Below, one piece after another: positions 24,833 to 33,649 of a stretch of DNA of 64,000 nucleotides. The position numbers and the translations under genes are program-made. The stretch lies in the NCBI RefSeq assembly GCF_040529335.1, contig NZ_CP159534.1:1984001-2048000 (forward strand). Reading direction: 5' to 3'. The notes under the pieces are model-generated. The model worked only from the letters and a program-made list of their open reading frames with translations, made no database searches and was not told where the DNA came from. The number at the start of each line of letters is the position of its first letter. The stretch's first letter is position 1. The stretch comes from Streptomyces sp. HUAS MG91. GTDB lineage: Bacteria > Actinomycetota > Actinomycetes > Streptomycetales > Streptomycetaceae.

Positions 24833-26569
24833 TCAGCTCGCGTACGGGTCCGGCACCTTGCCCGGCCTGGCCAGGAAGGCGAAGTCGCAGCCGGTGTCGG
24901 CCTGGGTGATCTGCTCGTTGTAGAGCGCGCCGTAGCCGCGCCCGTACCGCTCGGGCGGTGCGCTCCACTCGGCGCGGCGGCGCGCCAGCTCCTCGTCGTC
25001 CACGTCGAGCCGGAGGCTGCGGGCGGCCACGTCGAGGGTGATGCGGTCGCCGGTGCGGACCAGTGCGAGCGGGCCGCCGATGTACGACTCGGGGGCCACG
25101 TGCAGGACGCACGCCCCGTAACTGGTGCCGCTCATCCGGGCGTCGGAGATCCGCACCATGTCCCGTACGCCCTGCTTGAGCAGGTGGTCGGGGATGGGGA
25201 GCATGCCGTACTCGGGCATGCCGGGCCCGCCCTTGGGACCGGAGTTGCGCAGTACGAGCACACTCTCGGCGGTGATGCCCGACTCCGGGTCGTCGATGGT
25301 GCGTTGCATGGTCTTGTAGTCGTCGAAGACGACGGCGGGACCGGTGTGCTCGAGCAGGTGCGGCTCGGCGGCGATGTGCTTGATGACGGCGCCGTCGGGA
25401 CAGAGGTTGCCGCGCAGGACGGCGACACCGCCCTCGGCGGCGACCGGGTTGTCCCGGGTGCGGATGACGTCGTCGTCGTGGACGACGGCACCGTCGAGCT
25501 GGTCCCCCAACGTGCCGTTCACCGTGGGCCGTTCGAGGTGCAGCAGGTCGGTGATCCGGGAGAGGAAGGCGGGCAGTCCGCCGGCGAAGTGGAAGTCCTC
25601 CATGAGGTACGTCCGTCCGCCGGGCCGCACGTTGGCGAGGACCGGCACGGTGCGGGCGATGCGGTCGAAGTCGTCGAGGGTGAGCGCGACGCCCGCGCGT
25701 CCGGCCATCGCGATGAGGTGGATGACGGCGTTGGTGGAGCCGCCGAGGCCGAGCACGGTGGTGACGGCGTCGTCGAAGGCCTCGCGGGTGAGGATCTCGG
25801 ACGGCCTGAGCGCTGTCCACGCCAGCTCGACGGCGCGGCGCCCGGAGGCGGCGGCCATCCGCTCGTGCGCAGAGTCGACGGCGGGAACGGAGGACGCGCC
25901 GGGCAGTGTCATGCCGAGGACCTCGGCGGCGGCGGTCATGGTGGAGGCGGTCCCCATGGTCATGCAGTGGCCCGGCGACCGCGCCAACCCGCCCTGGAGT
26001 TCGCGCAGTTCGCAGTCGGTGAGGTTGCCCGCGCGGTGCTCGTCCCAGTACTTCCACATATCGGTGCCGGAGCCGAGCGTCTCGCCGCGCCAGTGCCCCG
26101 GCAGCATCGGCCCGGCGGGCACGAACAGGGCGGGGACGTCGGCGGAGGTGGCGCCCATGAGGAGCGCGGGGGTCGACTTGTCGCAGCCGCCGAGCAGCAC
26201 CGTCGCGTCGACCGGATAGGAGCGGAGGAGTTCCTCGGTCTCCATGGCGAGGAGGTTGCGGTAGAGCATCGGGGTCGGCTTCTGGTACGTCTCCGAGAGC
26301 GTGGAGACGGGGAATTCGAGGGGGAAGCCGCCCGCCTGCCACACGCCCCGCTTGACCGCCTCGGCGCGCTCGCGCAGATGGACGTGGCAGGGGTTGATGT
26401 CGGACCAGGTGTTGAGGACGGCGATCACCGGGCGGCCCCGGTACTCCTCGGCCTCGTAACCGAGTTGGCGCATCCGGGCGTTGTGCGACCAGGTGCGCAG
26501 GGCGCCCTCGGTGCCGTACCACTGGTGGGAGCGCAGTTCCTCGGGGGCGAGCCGCCGACGGCCGGTCAT
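24833..26569 (-). CDS. IlvD/Edd-family sugar-acid dehydratase
   Basis: 578 residues. Three cysteines typical of Fe-S dehydratases lie in NTWSDINPCHVHL, LLGGCDKSTPALLMG and GHCMTMGTASTM. VLGLGGSTNAVIHL and SDARMSGTSYGACVLH are the other family signatures. The sequence style is that of aldonate dehydratases (L-arabinonate, D-xylonate, D-galactonate) rather than the branched-chain enzyme: it is paired with a DHDPS-family lyase and a GntR regulator in an overlapping operon. It would dehydrate a sugar acid to its 2-keto-3-deoxy derivative. L-arabinonate is my preferred guess given the GH43 and KGSADH genes, but galactarate or galactonate are open. The ATG at 26569 overlaps the lyase stop. Confidence 0.88.
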   Translation of the reverse strand: MTGRRRLAPEELRSHQWYGTEGALRTWSHNARMRQLGYEAEEYRGRPVIAVLNTWSDINPCHVHLRERAEAVKRGVWQAGGFPLEFPVSTLSETYQKPTPMLYRNLLAMETEELLRSYPVDATVLLGGCDKSTPALLMGATSADVPALFVPAGPMLPGHWRGETLGSGTDMWKYWDEHRAGNLTDCELRELQGGLARSPGHCMTMGTASTMTAAAEVLGMTLPGASSVPAVDSAHERMAAASGRRAVELAWTALRPSEILTREAFDDAVTTVLGLGGSTNAVIHLIAMAGRAGVALTLDDFDRIARTVPVLANVRPGGRTYLMEDFHFAGGLPAFLSRITDLLHLERPTVNGTLGDQLDGAVVHDDDVIRTRDNPVAAEGGVAVLRGNLCPDGAVIKHIAAEPHLLEHTGPAVVFDDYKTMQRTIDDPESGITAESVLVLRNSGPKGGPGMPEYGMLPIPDHLLKQGVRDMVRISDARMSGTSYGACVLHVAPESYIGGPLALVRTGDRITLDVAARSLRLDVDDEELARRRAEWSAPPERYGRGYGALYNEQITQADTGCDFAFLARPGKVPDPYAS

Positions 26570-27483
26570 ATCGACCACCCCGCCGCGATCTCCGCAACCT
26601 CGGCGCGCTCCGCCTCGGGCAGTTCCCGGCTGGGCGGCCGGACGTCGCGGCGGCACAGGCCGAGCGAGGCCAGGGCCTCCTTGACGACGGAGACGTTGTT
26701 GGCCGAGGCGTCGGCGGCGCGCAGTTCCTCGAAACGGCGGATCTGCTCCCAGACCTTCATCGCGGCCGGGTAGTCCCCGGATCGAAGCGCTTCGATCATG
26801 GACAGCGAGACGCTCGGGGCGACGTTCACCAGTCCGGAGGTGAAGCCGGTGGCGCCCGCCGAGAAGTAGGAGGGGGCGTACGGCTCGGCGAGTCCGGCCA
26901 CCCATACGAAACGGTCCAGGCCCGCGTCGCGCGCGAAGGCCGCGAAGCGCGCCGCGTCGGGGACGGCGTACTTGACGCCGATCACGTTCGGGCAGGCCGC
27001 GCCGAGTTCGGCGAGCCGGGCGCCCGGCAGGGTGGCGGTCTTGATGTAGGGGACGACACCGAGGCCGGGCACCGCGTCGGCGATGGCCCGGTGGTAGTCG
27101 ACCCAGCCGCCCTCGGAGACGTACGGGTGCACCGGCTGATGCACCATCACCATGCTCGCGCCGTGCTCCTGGGCGTGCCGGGCGGCGGCGATCGCGGTCG
27201 GCACGTCGTGGCCGACGCCGGCCAGGACGGCGGCCGAGGCGCCCGCCTCGTCGAGGGCCGCCTCGGCGACCAGGCGACGCTCGGCGTCGGTCAGGGCGTA
27301 GAACTCGCCGGTGTTGCCGTTCGGCGTGAGGACGCGCACGCCGCCGTCGAGCAGCCGCCGCAGCAGGGTCCGCAGCGCCGGCTCGTCGACGGAGCCGTCC
27401 GCGGCGAACGGGGTCACCGGGATCGCCACGACGTCGGCGAGCGCGGACCGCTGGGTCGGGTACGAGGCCTTCGGCGCGGTCAT
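26566..27483 (-). CDS. DHDPS/NAL-superfamily 2-keto-3-deoxy sugar-acid lyase or dehydratase
   Basis: 305 residues, a TIM-barrel class I aldolase. The Schiff-base lysine is in NVIGVKYAVPD near 165, the active-site Tyr in VVPYIKTA, and PNGNTGEFYALTDAERR replaces the GTTGE-type loop of dihydrodipicolinate synthase. The loop resembles those of 2-keto-3-deoxy-sugar-acid dehydratases. It follows gntR by an ATGA overlap and precedes the IlvD-type dehydratase in the same way, so it probably acts on that enzyme's product. If that is L-2-keto-3-deoxyarabonate, the product would be 2,5-dioxopentanoate, the KGSADH substrate. Confidence 0.86.
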   Translation of the reverse strand: MTAPKASYPTQRSALADVVAIPVTPFAADGSVDEPALRTLLRRLLDGGVRVLTPNGNTGEFYALTDAERRLVAEAALDEAGASAAVLAGVGHDVPTAIAAARHAQEHGASMVMVHQPVHPYVSEGGWVDYHRAIADAVPGLGVVPYIKTATLPGARLAELGAACPNVIGVKYAVPDAARFAAFARDAGLDRFVWVAGLAEPYAPSYFSAGATGFTSGLVNVAPSVSLSMIEALRSGDYPAAMKVWEQIRRFEELRAADASANNVSVVKEALASLGLCRRDVRPPSRELPEAERAEVAEIAAGWSI

Positions 27484-28142
27484 GACGGCTGCTCACTCTC
27501 TTCCTCACGGGCCTCGGGGAAGGCCCGGCGCACGAACGACGCGATGTGGTCGCGCAGCGCGCGCGAGGCGCCCTGCGCGTCGCCGGCCAGGGCGAGTTCC
27601 AGGATCTCCCGGTGCTCGGCGGCCTCCCGCTCCCAGGACGGGTCGGCGGCCCAGGCCACCGCGGAGACCAGTGCGGCCTGGTCGCGCACCTCGTCGAGCA
27701 TCTTGCCCAGCAGCGGGTTGCCGCAGGGGGCGTAGAGGGCGCGGTGGAACTCCCGGTTGGCCAGCGACCGTTGGGCGGTGTCGGCCGCGGTGTCGGCGGC
27801 GCGCAGGGCGTCGCGGGCGGCGTCGAGGGACGCCTTGCGGCGCACGGTGCGGCGCAGGGCCTCCGGTTCGAGCAGGAGGCGCACGTCGTAGACCTCGCGG
27901 GCCATGTCCGCGTCCACCATGCGCACCGTGACGCCCTTGTACTGGTTCATCACGACGAGCCCGGTCCCGGCGAGCGTCTTGAGCGCCTCGCGCACCGGTG
28001 TCTTGGAGACCCCGAACTGCGCGGCCAGGTCGGTCTCGACCAGGGCCTGGCCGGGTCTCAACTGCCCCGTCAGGATGCGGCGCTTGATCTCCTCCAGGAC
28101 GAACTGGGTGCGGGAGGGAATCGGGGTGGGCACAGAGGTCAT
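27480..28142 (-). CDS. GntR-family (FadR subfamily, FCD domain) regulator
   Basis: 220 residues. RRILTGQLRPGQALVETDLAAQFGVSKTPVREALKTLAGTGLVVM is the GntR winged helix; the all-helical C-terminal FCD domain has the metal-binding Asp/His positions (EFHRALY, EHREILELAL). First gene of the operon with the lyase and dehydratase, it is likely a repressor that senses a sugar acid. A palindrome with a TCATATATGA core lies 53-67 bp upstream. The ATG at 28142 begins the conserved part; the longer open frame crosses the operator. Confidence 0.92.
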   Translation of the reverse strand: MTSVPTPIPSRTQFVLEEIKRRILTGQLRPGQALVETDLAAQFGVSKTPVREALKTLAGTGLVVMNQYKGVTVRMVDADMAREVYDVRLLLEPEALRRTVRRKASLDAARDALRAADTAADTAQRSLANREFHRALYAPCGNPLLGKMLDEVRDQAALVSAVAWAADPSWEREAAEHREILELALAGDAQGASRALRDHIASFVRRAFPEAREEESEQPS

Positions 28143-28194
28143 GCGCGCCTCTCGGTGTGGGCCGGGGTACCGCGTACCGCGTATCACGTATCGC

Positions 28195-28209
28195 GTCTCA
28201 TATATGACG
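28195..28209. promoter_or_regulatory. GntR operator candidate
   Basis: GTCTCATATATGACG contains a perfect 10-bp palindrome TCATATATGA and lies between the divergent gntR operon and the MFS gene. It is flanked by further partial repeats of TACCGCG, TATCACG and TATCGCG (28168-28194), so several half-sites are stacked here. Confidence 0.6.
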
Positions 28210-28359
28210 TACGAAGTACGACGCGTTGAAGCTAGAAGCACGGCGAGGTTTCGTCAACGCTTCCGGCAAAAGAAGTCCGCACGGGCCCACGTACGGCCGC
28301 GCGGATTAGGGCAGTTGACCGATCCCGGGGCCCGGTCCTTAGCCGCAGTCTGAGCTGCC

Positions 28360-29583
28360 ATGACGACTCCGACCGAGAAGGCACCGGCCCCGCTCCTCCG
28401 CGTGCTGCGCGACCGGGCCGCCTCCCGCTATCTGCTCGCCGTGTTCGTGTCCGGGTTCGGCACCAGCGCGCTGTGGCTGGTCGCGGGGGTCTGGACGAAG
28501 GAGCTGACCGGTTCGGACGGGCTGGCGGCGCTGTGCGTGTCCGCGCTGTGGGCGCCGACGCTGGCCGGTCCCTGGCTGGGCGCGGTCGTGGACCGGGTCC
28601 GGCGCGGGCGGCTGCTCGTCGTGGTGAACGCGGGACTGGCCGTGCTCCTCCTCGCGCTGTTCGCGGTCGACGGTCCTGACCGGCTGTGGATCCTGTTCAC
28701 GGTCCTGGTCCTGTACGGGGCGTGCGGGGTGGTCACGGAGGCGGCGGAGGCGGCGTTCGTGGCGAGCGCCGTGCCCGGGGACGTGCTCGGTGATCTGAAC
28801 GGCCTGCGCATGTCGGTGAACGAGGGTACGAAGATCCTGGCGCCGCTCGCCGGGGCCGCGCTCTACACGGCGTTCGGCGGGCCGCGGGTGGCGCTGCTCG
28901 ACGCGGTGACGTTCGCCGTCGCGGCGGGCCTGTTCGCGGCGATTCCGGGCTCCCGTGCGCAGCGCCGGGCGCGCCGGGTACGCCCCCAAGCCCTGGACGG
29001 CGTACGGGAGTTGTGGGCGCGGCCGCCCGTGCGCCGCCTCGTGCTGGCCGGGGGCGCCACCATGTTCCTGTCGGGGATCGCCGCCGGGTCGCTGTTCGCG
29101 GTCGTCGGGGCGCTGGGCCGCGCGCCGTCGTACACGGGGGTGCTGTACGCGGTGCAGGGCGCGGGCTCCGTGGCGTCGGGTCTGCTGACGGGCGCGCTGC
29201 TGCGCCGGTTCGGCCCGCACCGGTTCGCGGCGTACGGCATCGCGCTGTTCGCGCTGGGCAACGCGGTGCGGGCGCTGCCGTACGACGCGGCGGCGCTGGC
29301 GGGCGGCGCGGTGATCGGGTTCGGGCTGCCGTGCCCGCTGGTGGCGGCCCTGACGACGGTGCAGCGTACGACGCCGGACGCGCTGCTCGGCCGGGTGTCG
29401 GCGGCGGCGCACACCGTGCTGTTCACGCCGACCGCGGTGGCGCTCGCCGCGGGCGCGGGGCTGGTGGAGGTGGCGCCGCCCGGGGTGCTGCTGCCGGTGG
29501 TGGGCGCGGCGGGCCTGGCGGTGGCCGTCGCCGCGGGAGCGGGGGCCGGGGCTACGGACGCCAGCCAGGGTCGCGGCCGCTGA
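28360..29583 (+). CDS. MFS transporter (efflux type)
   Basis: 407 residues with about twelve hydrophobic helices. The loop GAVVDRVRRGRLLVVVNAGLAVLLL between helices 2 and 3 is the MFS signature, and the paired halves are similar. It resembles actinobacterial MFS proteins of the enterobactin-exporter-like group; the substrate is unknown. The ATG at 28360 has no obvious ribosome site. Its last 32 bp overlap the convergent gene 29552-30136, which is tight but compatible with both being real. Confidence 0.85.
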   Translation: MTTPTEKAPAPLLRVLRDRAASRYLLAVFVSGFGTSALWLVAGVWTKELTGSDGLAALCVSALWAPTLAGPWLGAVVDRVRRGRLLVVVNAGLAVLLLALFAVDGPDRLWILFTVLVLYGACGVVTEAAEAAFVASAVPGDVLGDLNGLRMSVNEGTKILAPLAGAALYTAFGGPRVALLDAVTFAVAAGLFAAIPGSRAQRRARRVRPQALDGVRELWARPPVRRLVLAGGATMFLSGIAAGSLFAVVGALGRAPSYTGVLYAVQGAGSVASGLLTGALLRRFGPHRFAAYGIALFALGNAVRALPYDAAALAGGAVIGFGLPCPLVAALTTVQRTTPDALLGRVSAAAHTVLFTPTAVALAAGAGLVEVAPPGVLLPVVGAAGLAVAVAAGAGAGATDASQGRGR

Positions 29584-30136
29584 GCCCGATGACCCGGTCG
29601 GTGAGCGGCGCATCCTCGGGCACCGGGACGACCGGGCCGAACAGGCCGCCGCGCGCGCTGTCGTCCGCGGCCGGGGCGAGCAGCGCGTGGGCGGCGCCGA
29701 GGGCCGCCTCGTCCGGGGCGTATTCCTGGCCGGTGGCGCGGGCCAGGTCCCAGCCGTGCACGACGAGTTCGTCGGCGGTGACGAGCCCGGCGACGGCGCC
29801 GGGCAGGTCGAGACCGCCCGCGTGGGTCGTGCCGTCCCAGGCGGCGGGGGCCCGCCAGGCCTCGGCCAGCTCGTCCAGCGCCTTGGGCAGCGCGGCGCGC
29901 CAGTCCGGGGACAGCTCGGGGAGGGTGCTGCCGGGCTGCGCCGTGTCGCCGTCCGCGCGCTCCTTCCGGGCCGTCGCGCGCAGGCCGCCGGCGAGGCCGA
30001 CGAGGTGCCCGATGAGATGGCGTACCGCGTAGTCGGGACAGGGCGTGGGCAGGTCGAGCTGGTCCTCGCGGACGCCGTGGGCGAGCCGGGCGACGATCCG
30101 GGCCTGGGGGCCGAGGTCCACTGTCGTGTCACTCAT
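29552..30136 (-). CDS. TIGR03086-type mycothiol-dependent/DinB-like metal-binding protein
   Basis: 194 residues of the four-helix DinB/maleylpyruvate isomerase fold. DQLDLPTPCPDYAVRHLIGHLVG near residues 25-47 and ADELVVHGWDLARATGQ near 120-136 supply the histidines of the metal triad. Actinobacterial members of the TIGR03086 group are putative mycothiol-S-transferases of unknown substrate. It has an ATG start. Convergent overlap of 32 bp with the MFS gene. Confidence 0.85.
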   Translation of the reverse strand: MSDTTVDLGPQARIVARLAHGVREDQLDLPTPCPDYAVRHLIGHLVGLAGGLRATARKERADGDTAQPGSTLPELSPDWRAALPKALDELAEAWRAPAAWDGTTHAGGLDLPGAVAGLVTADELVVHGWDLARATGQEYAPDEAALGAAHALLAPAADDSARGGLFGPVVPVPEDAPLTDRVIGLSGRDPGWRP

Positions 30137-30217
30137 GGTGACCCTTCCGGTGAGGCGTGGTGTGCCGTGTTCACCGGTACTGACCCCGTGGTGGCCCGGA
30201 ACTCATCGGTGCTGCCT

Positions 30218-31387
30218 CTACAGCTCCGCGAGGGCCTCCGCGACGAGGCCGAGGTCGGCGTCCGACGCCAGCCCCGCGTGGTACAGGCGCAGCTCGTTCG
30301 CGCCCAGCTCGCGGGCGGCCCGCGCGTCGGCGGCGAGGGTGTGGGGGCTGCCGCCCATGCCCCGTACGACGGTGAGGTTCGCGGCGAGCACCTTCCCGCC
30401 CCCCTTGTCCTGCTCGGCGAAGGGGGTCAGCGGTCCGGCGCCGCCGGTGCACGGCACGACCACCCCGTCGGCGACGGACAGGATGTGCGCGGGGTCCACG
30501 CCGGCGTTGGCGCCGCAGTGGTAGGAGACGGGGTCGGCGTGGAGGAGTACCTGGAAGCCGGCCGGGGCCGCTTCCCGTACCGCCGCGACGGCGGCTTCCT
30601 GGAGGCCGCGGGCGGTGGCGTCGCGATGGGCGCGGGTGGCGGCGGCCGTCTCGGCGCCGAGCAGCTTCTCGACGCTCCCCCAGCCGTCGTCGGCGGCCTC
30701 GCCCCGCCATACGGGTTCCAGGGCGGCCCGCACCGAACGCCTCAACTCATCCGGTTCCAGGCCGTGTCGGGCGTACCCGTCCCGGCAGTCCGGGCAGAAG
30801 CAGAGCGCCATCAGGTACTGCGCGGCCTCGCCGAGGCCGACGCCGCCGGTCTTGTCGTGGGCGTGCAGATGGGCGAGGCCGTACCAGCCGAGCGATTCGA
30901 GTTCGGTGCCGCGCGCGCCGGGCCGGGTGGCGGCCTCGGCGGCGAGGGCGACGAGGTGGGCGCGGGTGGCGGGTTGGGCGATGCAGGGGGCCCACGGGTA
31001 GCGGTCGCCGTACGCGTTGACGACCGAGGTGTCCGGATGCTCGTCTCCCATGCGGGAGTTGTGGGCGAGGACGACCCAGGTGTGCACGTCGAGACCGGCG
31101 TCGGTGAGCGCGGCGGCGGCCTCGCCCCAGGCGTCGCCGGGCGCCCAGTCCCCGGCCGGGTACGGCCGCAACTCATGTGCCGCCCAGTGCTGTTCGTCGG
31201 GCGGGTAGAGGACGGAGGCGTGGTCGGCGGTGACCACGCGGTGCCGGGGGTGGCGGGGGGTGAGGGCCCGGGTGGAGTGGTAGGCGGCGGCGAGGGTGAC
31301 CTGCCGGACGCCGAGGTCCGCGATGCGGCGGGCGGCGTCCGGGTCACCGACGACGTCCCAGGGGTAGACGAAGGCGGAGGTCTTCAC
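30218..31387 (-). CDS. Uncharacterised TIM-barrel-like protein in the kdgD operon
   Basis: 389 residues; no family recognised with certainty. The start MKTSAFVYPWDVVGDPDAARRIADLGVRQVTLAAAYHS and later segments LHADPVSYHCGANAG and LRLYHAGLAS suggest an alpha/beta barrel like those of glycoside hydrolases or sugar isomerases. FCPDCRDGY near residue 200 is a C-x-x-C pair that recurs in such uncharacterised barrel proteins and may bind metal. No signal peptide. Its ATG overlaps the kdgD stop (ATGA), so it is coupled to uronate degradation. A missing step, such as lactone opening or galactarate dehydration, could be its role. That is a guess from context only. Confidence 0.7.
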   Translation of the reverse strand: MKTSAFVYPWDVVGDPDAARRIADLGVRQVTLAAAYHSTRALTPRHPRHRVVTADHASVLYPPDEQHWAAHELRPYPAGDWAPGDAWGEAAAALTDAGLDVHTWVVLAHNSRMGDEHPDTSVVNAYGDRYPWAPCIAQPATRAHLVALAAEAATRPGARGTELESLGWYGLAHLHAHDKTGGVGLGEAAQYLMALCFCPDCRDGYARHGLEPDELRRSVRAALEPVWRGEAADDGWGSVEKLLGAETAAATRAHRDATARGLQEAAVAAVREAAPAGFQVLLHADPVSYHCGANAGVDPAHILSVADGVVVPCTGGAGPLTPFAEQDKGGGKVLAANLTVVRGMGGSPHTLAADARAARELGANELRLYHAGLASDADLGLVAEALAEL

Positions 31388-32343
31388 GCGCCCTGCTCCT
31401 CACTCGCGGAGTCCAGCAACTCCGCCGCCCGGTCGATGAGTTCGGCGAGCTGCTTGACGTGTTCCTCGGTCGGCTCGTGCAGCGGCGGGCGGACCTCGCC
31501 GACGTCGAGCCCGCGCAACCGTACCCCGGCCTTCACCAGCGCGACCGCGTAGCCCCGCCCCTGGTTGCGCAGTTCGACGAGCGGCCGGTAGAAGCCGTCG
31601 AGCAGCGCGTTGACCGTGGTGTCGTCGCCGGTGTTCACGGCCCGGTGGAAGGCCTGGGCGATCTCGGGGGCGAAGCAGAACACGGCGGAGGAGTAGAGCG
31701 TGATGCCGATGCCCCGGTAGGCGAGCATGGTGAGTTCGGCGGTGGGCAGCCCGTTGAAGTACAGGAAGTCGTCGCGGACGCCCGAGGCGCGCACCGCGCT
31801 CACGGTCCGCTGCATCAGGTCGAGGTCGCCGAGCCCGTCCTTGAGACCGATCACCTTCGGGTGGCGGGCGAGCGCGACGACGGTCTCCGGGGTGAACACG
31901 GCGTTGTCGCGCTGGTAGACGATGACGTCGAGGGAGGTCGCGTCGGCCAGTTCGGTGTAGTGCCGCAGCAGGCCCTCCTGCCCGGCGACGACGAGATAGG
32001 GCGGCATCGCCAACAGGCCGTCGGCGCACGCCCGTTCGGCCGCGCGTGCGTAGCGGACCGCGAGCGCGGTGCCGTATCCGGCGCCCGCGACCACCGGTAC
32101 CCGCCCGTCCGCCGCCTCGACCGCGGCGGCCACGCACGCCTCGAACTCCTCGGGGGCGAGCGCGTGGAACTCCCCGGTGCCGCAGCAGGCGAAGACGGCG
32201 GCGGCCCCGGCCTCGACGCCGCGCCGCACATGGGTGCGGTAGGTGTCGAGGTCGACGGCGCCGTCCGGCCCGTACGGGGTGACCGGGAAGAAGAGCGGGC
32301 CACTCGGGACACCGAGTCGAACGGCGAGGGCGGCTGACGTCAC
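31384..32343 (-). CDS. kdgD: 5-dehydro-4-deoxyglucarate dehydratase KdgD
   Basis: 319 residues. GPLFFPVTPYGPDGAVDLDTYRTHV, then ACCGTGEFHALAPEEF near residue 50, is the signature of KdgD within the DHDPS superfamily. The Schiff-base lysine is in KVIGLKDGLGDLDLMQR near 185, and the catalytic Tyr in DVIVYQRDNAVF. It converts 5-keto-4-deoxy-glucarate to 2,5-dioxopentanoate with loss of CO2 and water. I selected the GTG at 32343, preceded by GGGAGAG; earlier in-frame codons lie in promoter DNA. Divergent from uronate dehydrogenase, it completes with it and KGSADH most of an oxidative uronate pathway. Confidence 0.93.
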   Translation of the reverse strand: MTSAALAVRLGVPSGPLFFPVTPYGPDGAVDLDTYRTHVRRGVEAGAAAVFACCGTGEFHALAPEEFEACVAAAVEAADGRVPVVAGAGYGTALAVRYARAAERACADGLLAMPPYLVVAGQEGLLRHYTELADATSLDVIVYQRDNAVFTPETVVALARHPKVIGLKDGLGDLDLMQRTVSAVRASGVRDDFLYFNGLPTAELTMLAYRGIGITLYSSAVFCFAPEIAQAFHRAVNTGDDTTVNALLDGFYRPLVELRNQGRGYAVALVKAGVRLRGLDVGEVRPPLHEPTEEHVKQLAELIDRAAELLDSASEEQGA

Positions 32344-32370
32344 GGGCTCTCCCTGAGCGTTGCACGCACG

Positions 32371-32406
32371 CATGTGCATGTTTCTGATCCGCGTCTATAT
32401 TTCTGA
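32371..32406. promoter_or_regulatory. Repeat-rich divergent promoter of kdgD and udh
   Basis: CATGTGCATG at 32371-32380 is followed by TTTCTGA at 32381-32387 and again at 32400-32406, a direct repeat 19 bp apart. Around it, GCGT at 32391 and ACGC at 32407 make a longer imperfect palindrome over CTATATTTCTGA. The placement between divergent genes of one pathway suggests a shared operator; the cognate protein is not known (the DeoR gene at 33650 and the GntR at 27480 are candidates). Confidence 0.45.
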
Positions 32407-32542
32407 ACGCATGTACCGTAAGCCGCCCCAAAGCAGACGGTCAAGCGTCCGAACTCGGCGGGACCTTGACGGAGCGGGGCCGCCTCCTTAGCGTGTCCAC
32501 GAATGTGAATGCCGCTCACGCATGGACATGGAGATCTCGCAC

Positions 32543-33388
32543 ATGCCAGTCCCCTCCGCGCCCCGCACTCTCCTGCTCACCGGCGCCGCCGGCGGACTCG
32601 GCACCCTGATGCGCGAGTTGCTGCCGCAGTACGGGTACACCCTGCGCCTGCTCGACGTCCGCCCCGTCGAGGGCGCGCGGGACGCGATCGTCGCGGACCT
32701 GAACGACCCGGAGGCGCTGCGCGAGGCGGTGCGCGGCGTCGACGGCGTGCTGCATCTGGCGGGCATCTCCCTGGAGTCGACCTTCGACAAGATCGTCGAG
32801 TCGAACATCAAGGGCACCCAGCGGCTCTACGAGGCGGTCCGCGCGGAGGGCGGGTCCCGTGCCGACGGCACCGCGCCGCGCGTCGTCTTCGCCTCCTCCA
32901 ACCACGCGATCGGCTACACCCCGCGCCCGCGCACCGAGGACGGCGCCCCGGTGGTCCCGGTCTCGACCCCGCGCCGCCCCGACACCTTCTACGGCCTGTC
33001 CAAGTCGTTCGGCGAGGACCTCGCCCAGTTCTACTGGGACCAGTACGGCGTCGAGACGGTGTCGGTCCGGATCGGCTCCTGCTTCAGGGAGCCCACCGAC
33101 GTCCGCATGATGTCGGTCTGGATGAGCCCCGCCGACGGCGCCCGCCTCTTCCACGCCGCGCTGTCCGCGCCGGACGTCGGCCACACCGTCGCCTACGGCT
33201 CGTCCGCCAACACCCGTGTCTGGTGGGACCTGTCGAGCGCCCGCGCCCTCGGCTACGAGCCGCAGGACGACTCCGAGGTGTACGCGGAGAAGCTGCTCGC
33301 CGAGTTCGGCCCGCTCAGCGACGACAATCCGGCACACCGGTACATGGGCGGGCGTTTCATCAACGACCCGCCGATCTGGCCGTACTGA
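32543..33388 (+). CDS. udh: Uronate dehydrogenase
   Basis: 281 residues of the extended SDR (NAD-dependent epimerase/dehydratase) fold. TLLLTGAAGGLGTLMRELLPQYG binds NAD; VVFASSNHAIGYTPR provides the catalytic Ser region; FYGLSKSFGEDLAQFY holds the Tyr-x-x-x-Lys pair. VSVRIGSCFREPTDVRMMSVWMSP and VAYGSSANTRVWWD are characteristic of uronate dehydrogenases. It oxidises galacturonate or glucuronate to the aldaro-lactone with NAD+. The ATG at 32543 follows a GGAG at 9 nt; an ATG at 32522 has none. The pathway partner kdgD is divergent. Confidence 0.92.
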   Translation: MPVPSAPRTLLLTGAAGGLGTLMRELLPQYGYTLRLLDVRPVEGARDAIVADLNDPEALREAVRGVDGVLHLAGISLESTFDKIVESNIKGTQRLYEAVRAEGGSRADGTAPRVVFASSNHAIGYTPRPRTEDGAPVVPVSTPRRPDTFYGLSKSFGEDLAQFYWDQYGVETVSVRIGSCFREPTDVRMMSVWMSPADGARLFHAALSAPDVGHTVAYGSSANTRVWWDLSSARALGYEPQDDSEVYAEKLLAEFGPLSDDNPAHRYMGGRFINDPPIWPY

Positions 33389-33649
33389 CCCCCGCACGGC
33401 CCGCGCCCCACTCGGGCACCAAGCGGGCCCCCTCGCCCCGCGAAACGGGCAGCCACCCCGCCCGAAACCACATGATCCCCGGCTCCTTCCCTGGTCCGGG
33501 CCGGGCAGCCACGCCCCGAAACGGACACAAGCGGGCCGCATCGCCTCCCTGACAGACCTGGTCACCACCTCGTAGCCCCGGTAGAAATTCCGGAGCGGGC
33601 CCCACCGGGCCCGAACGGGCACGACGGCACCAGGGCACGGAGGGGCGAC

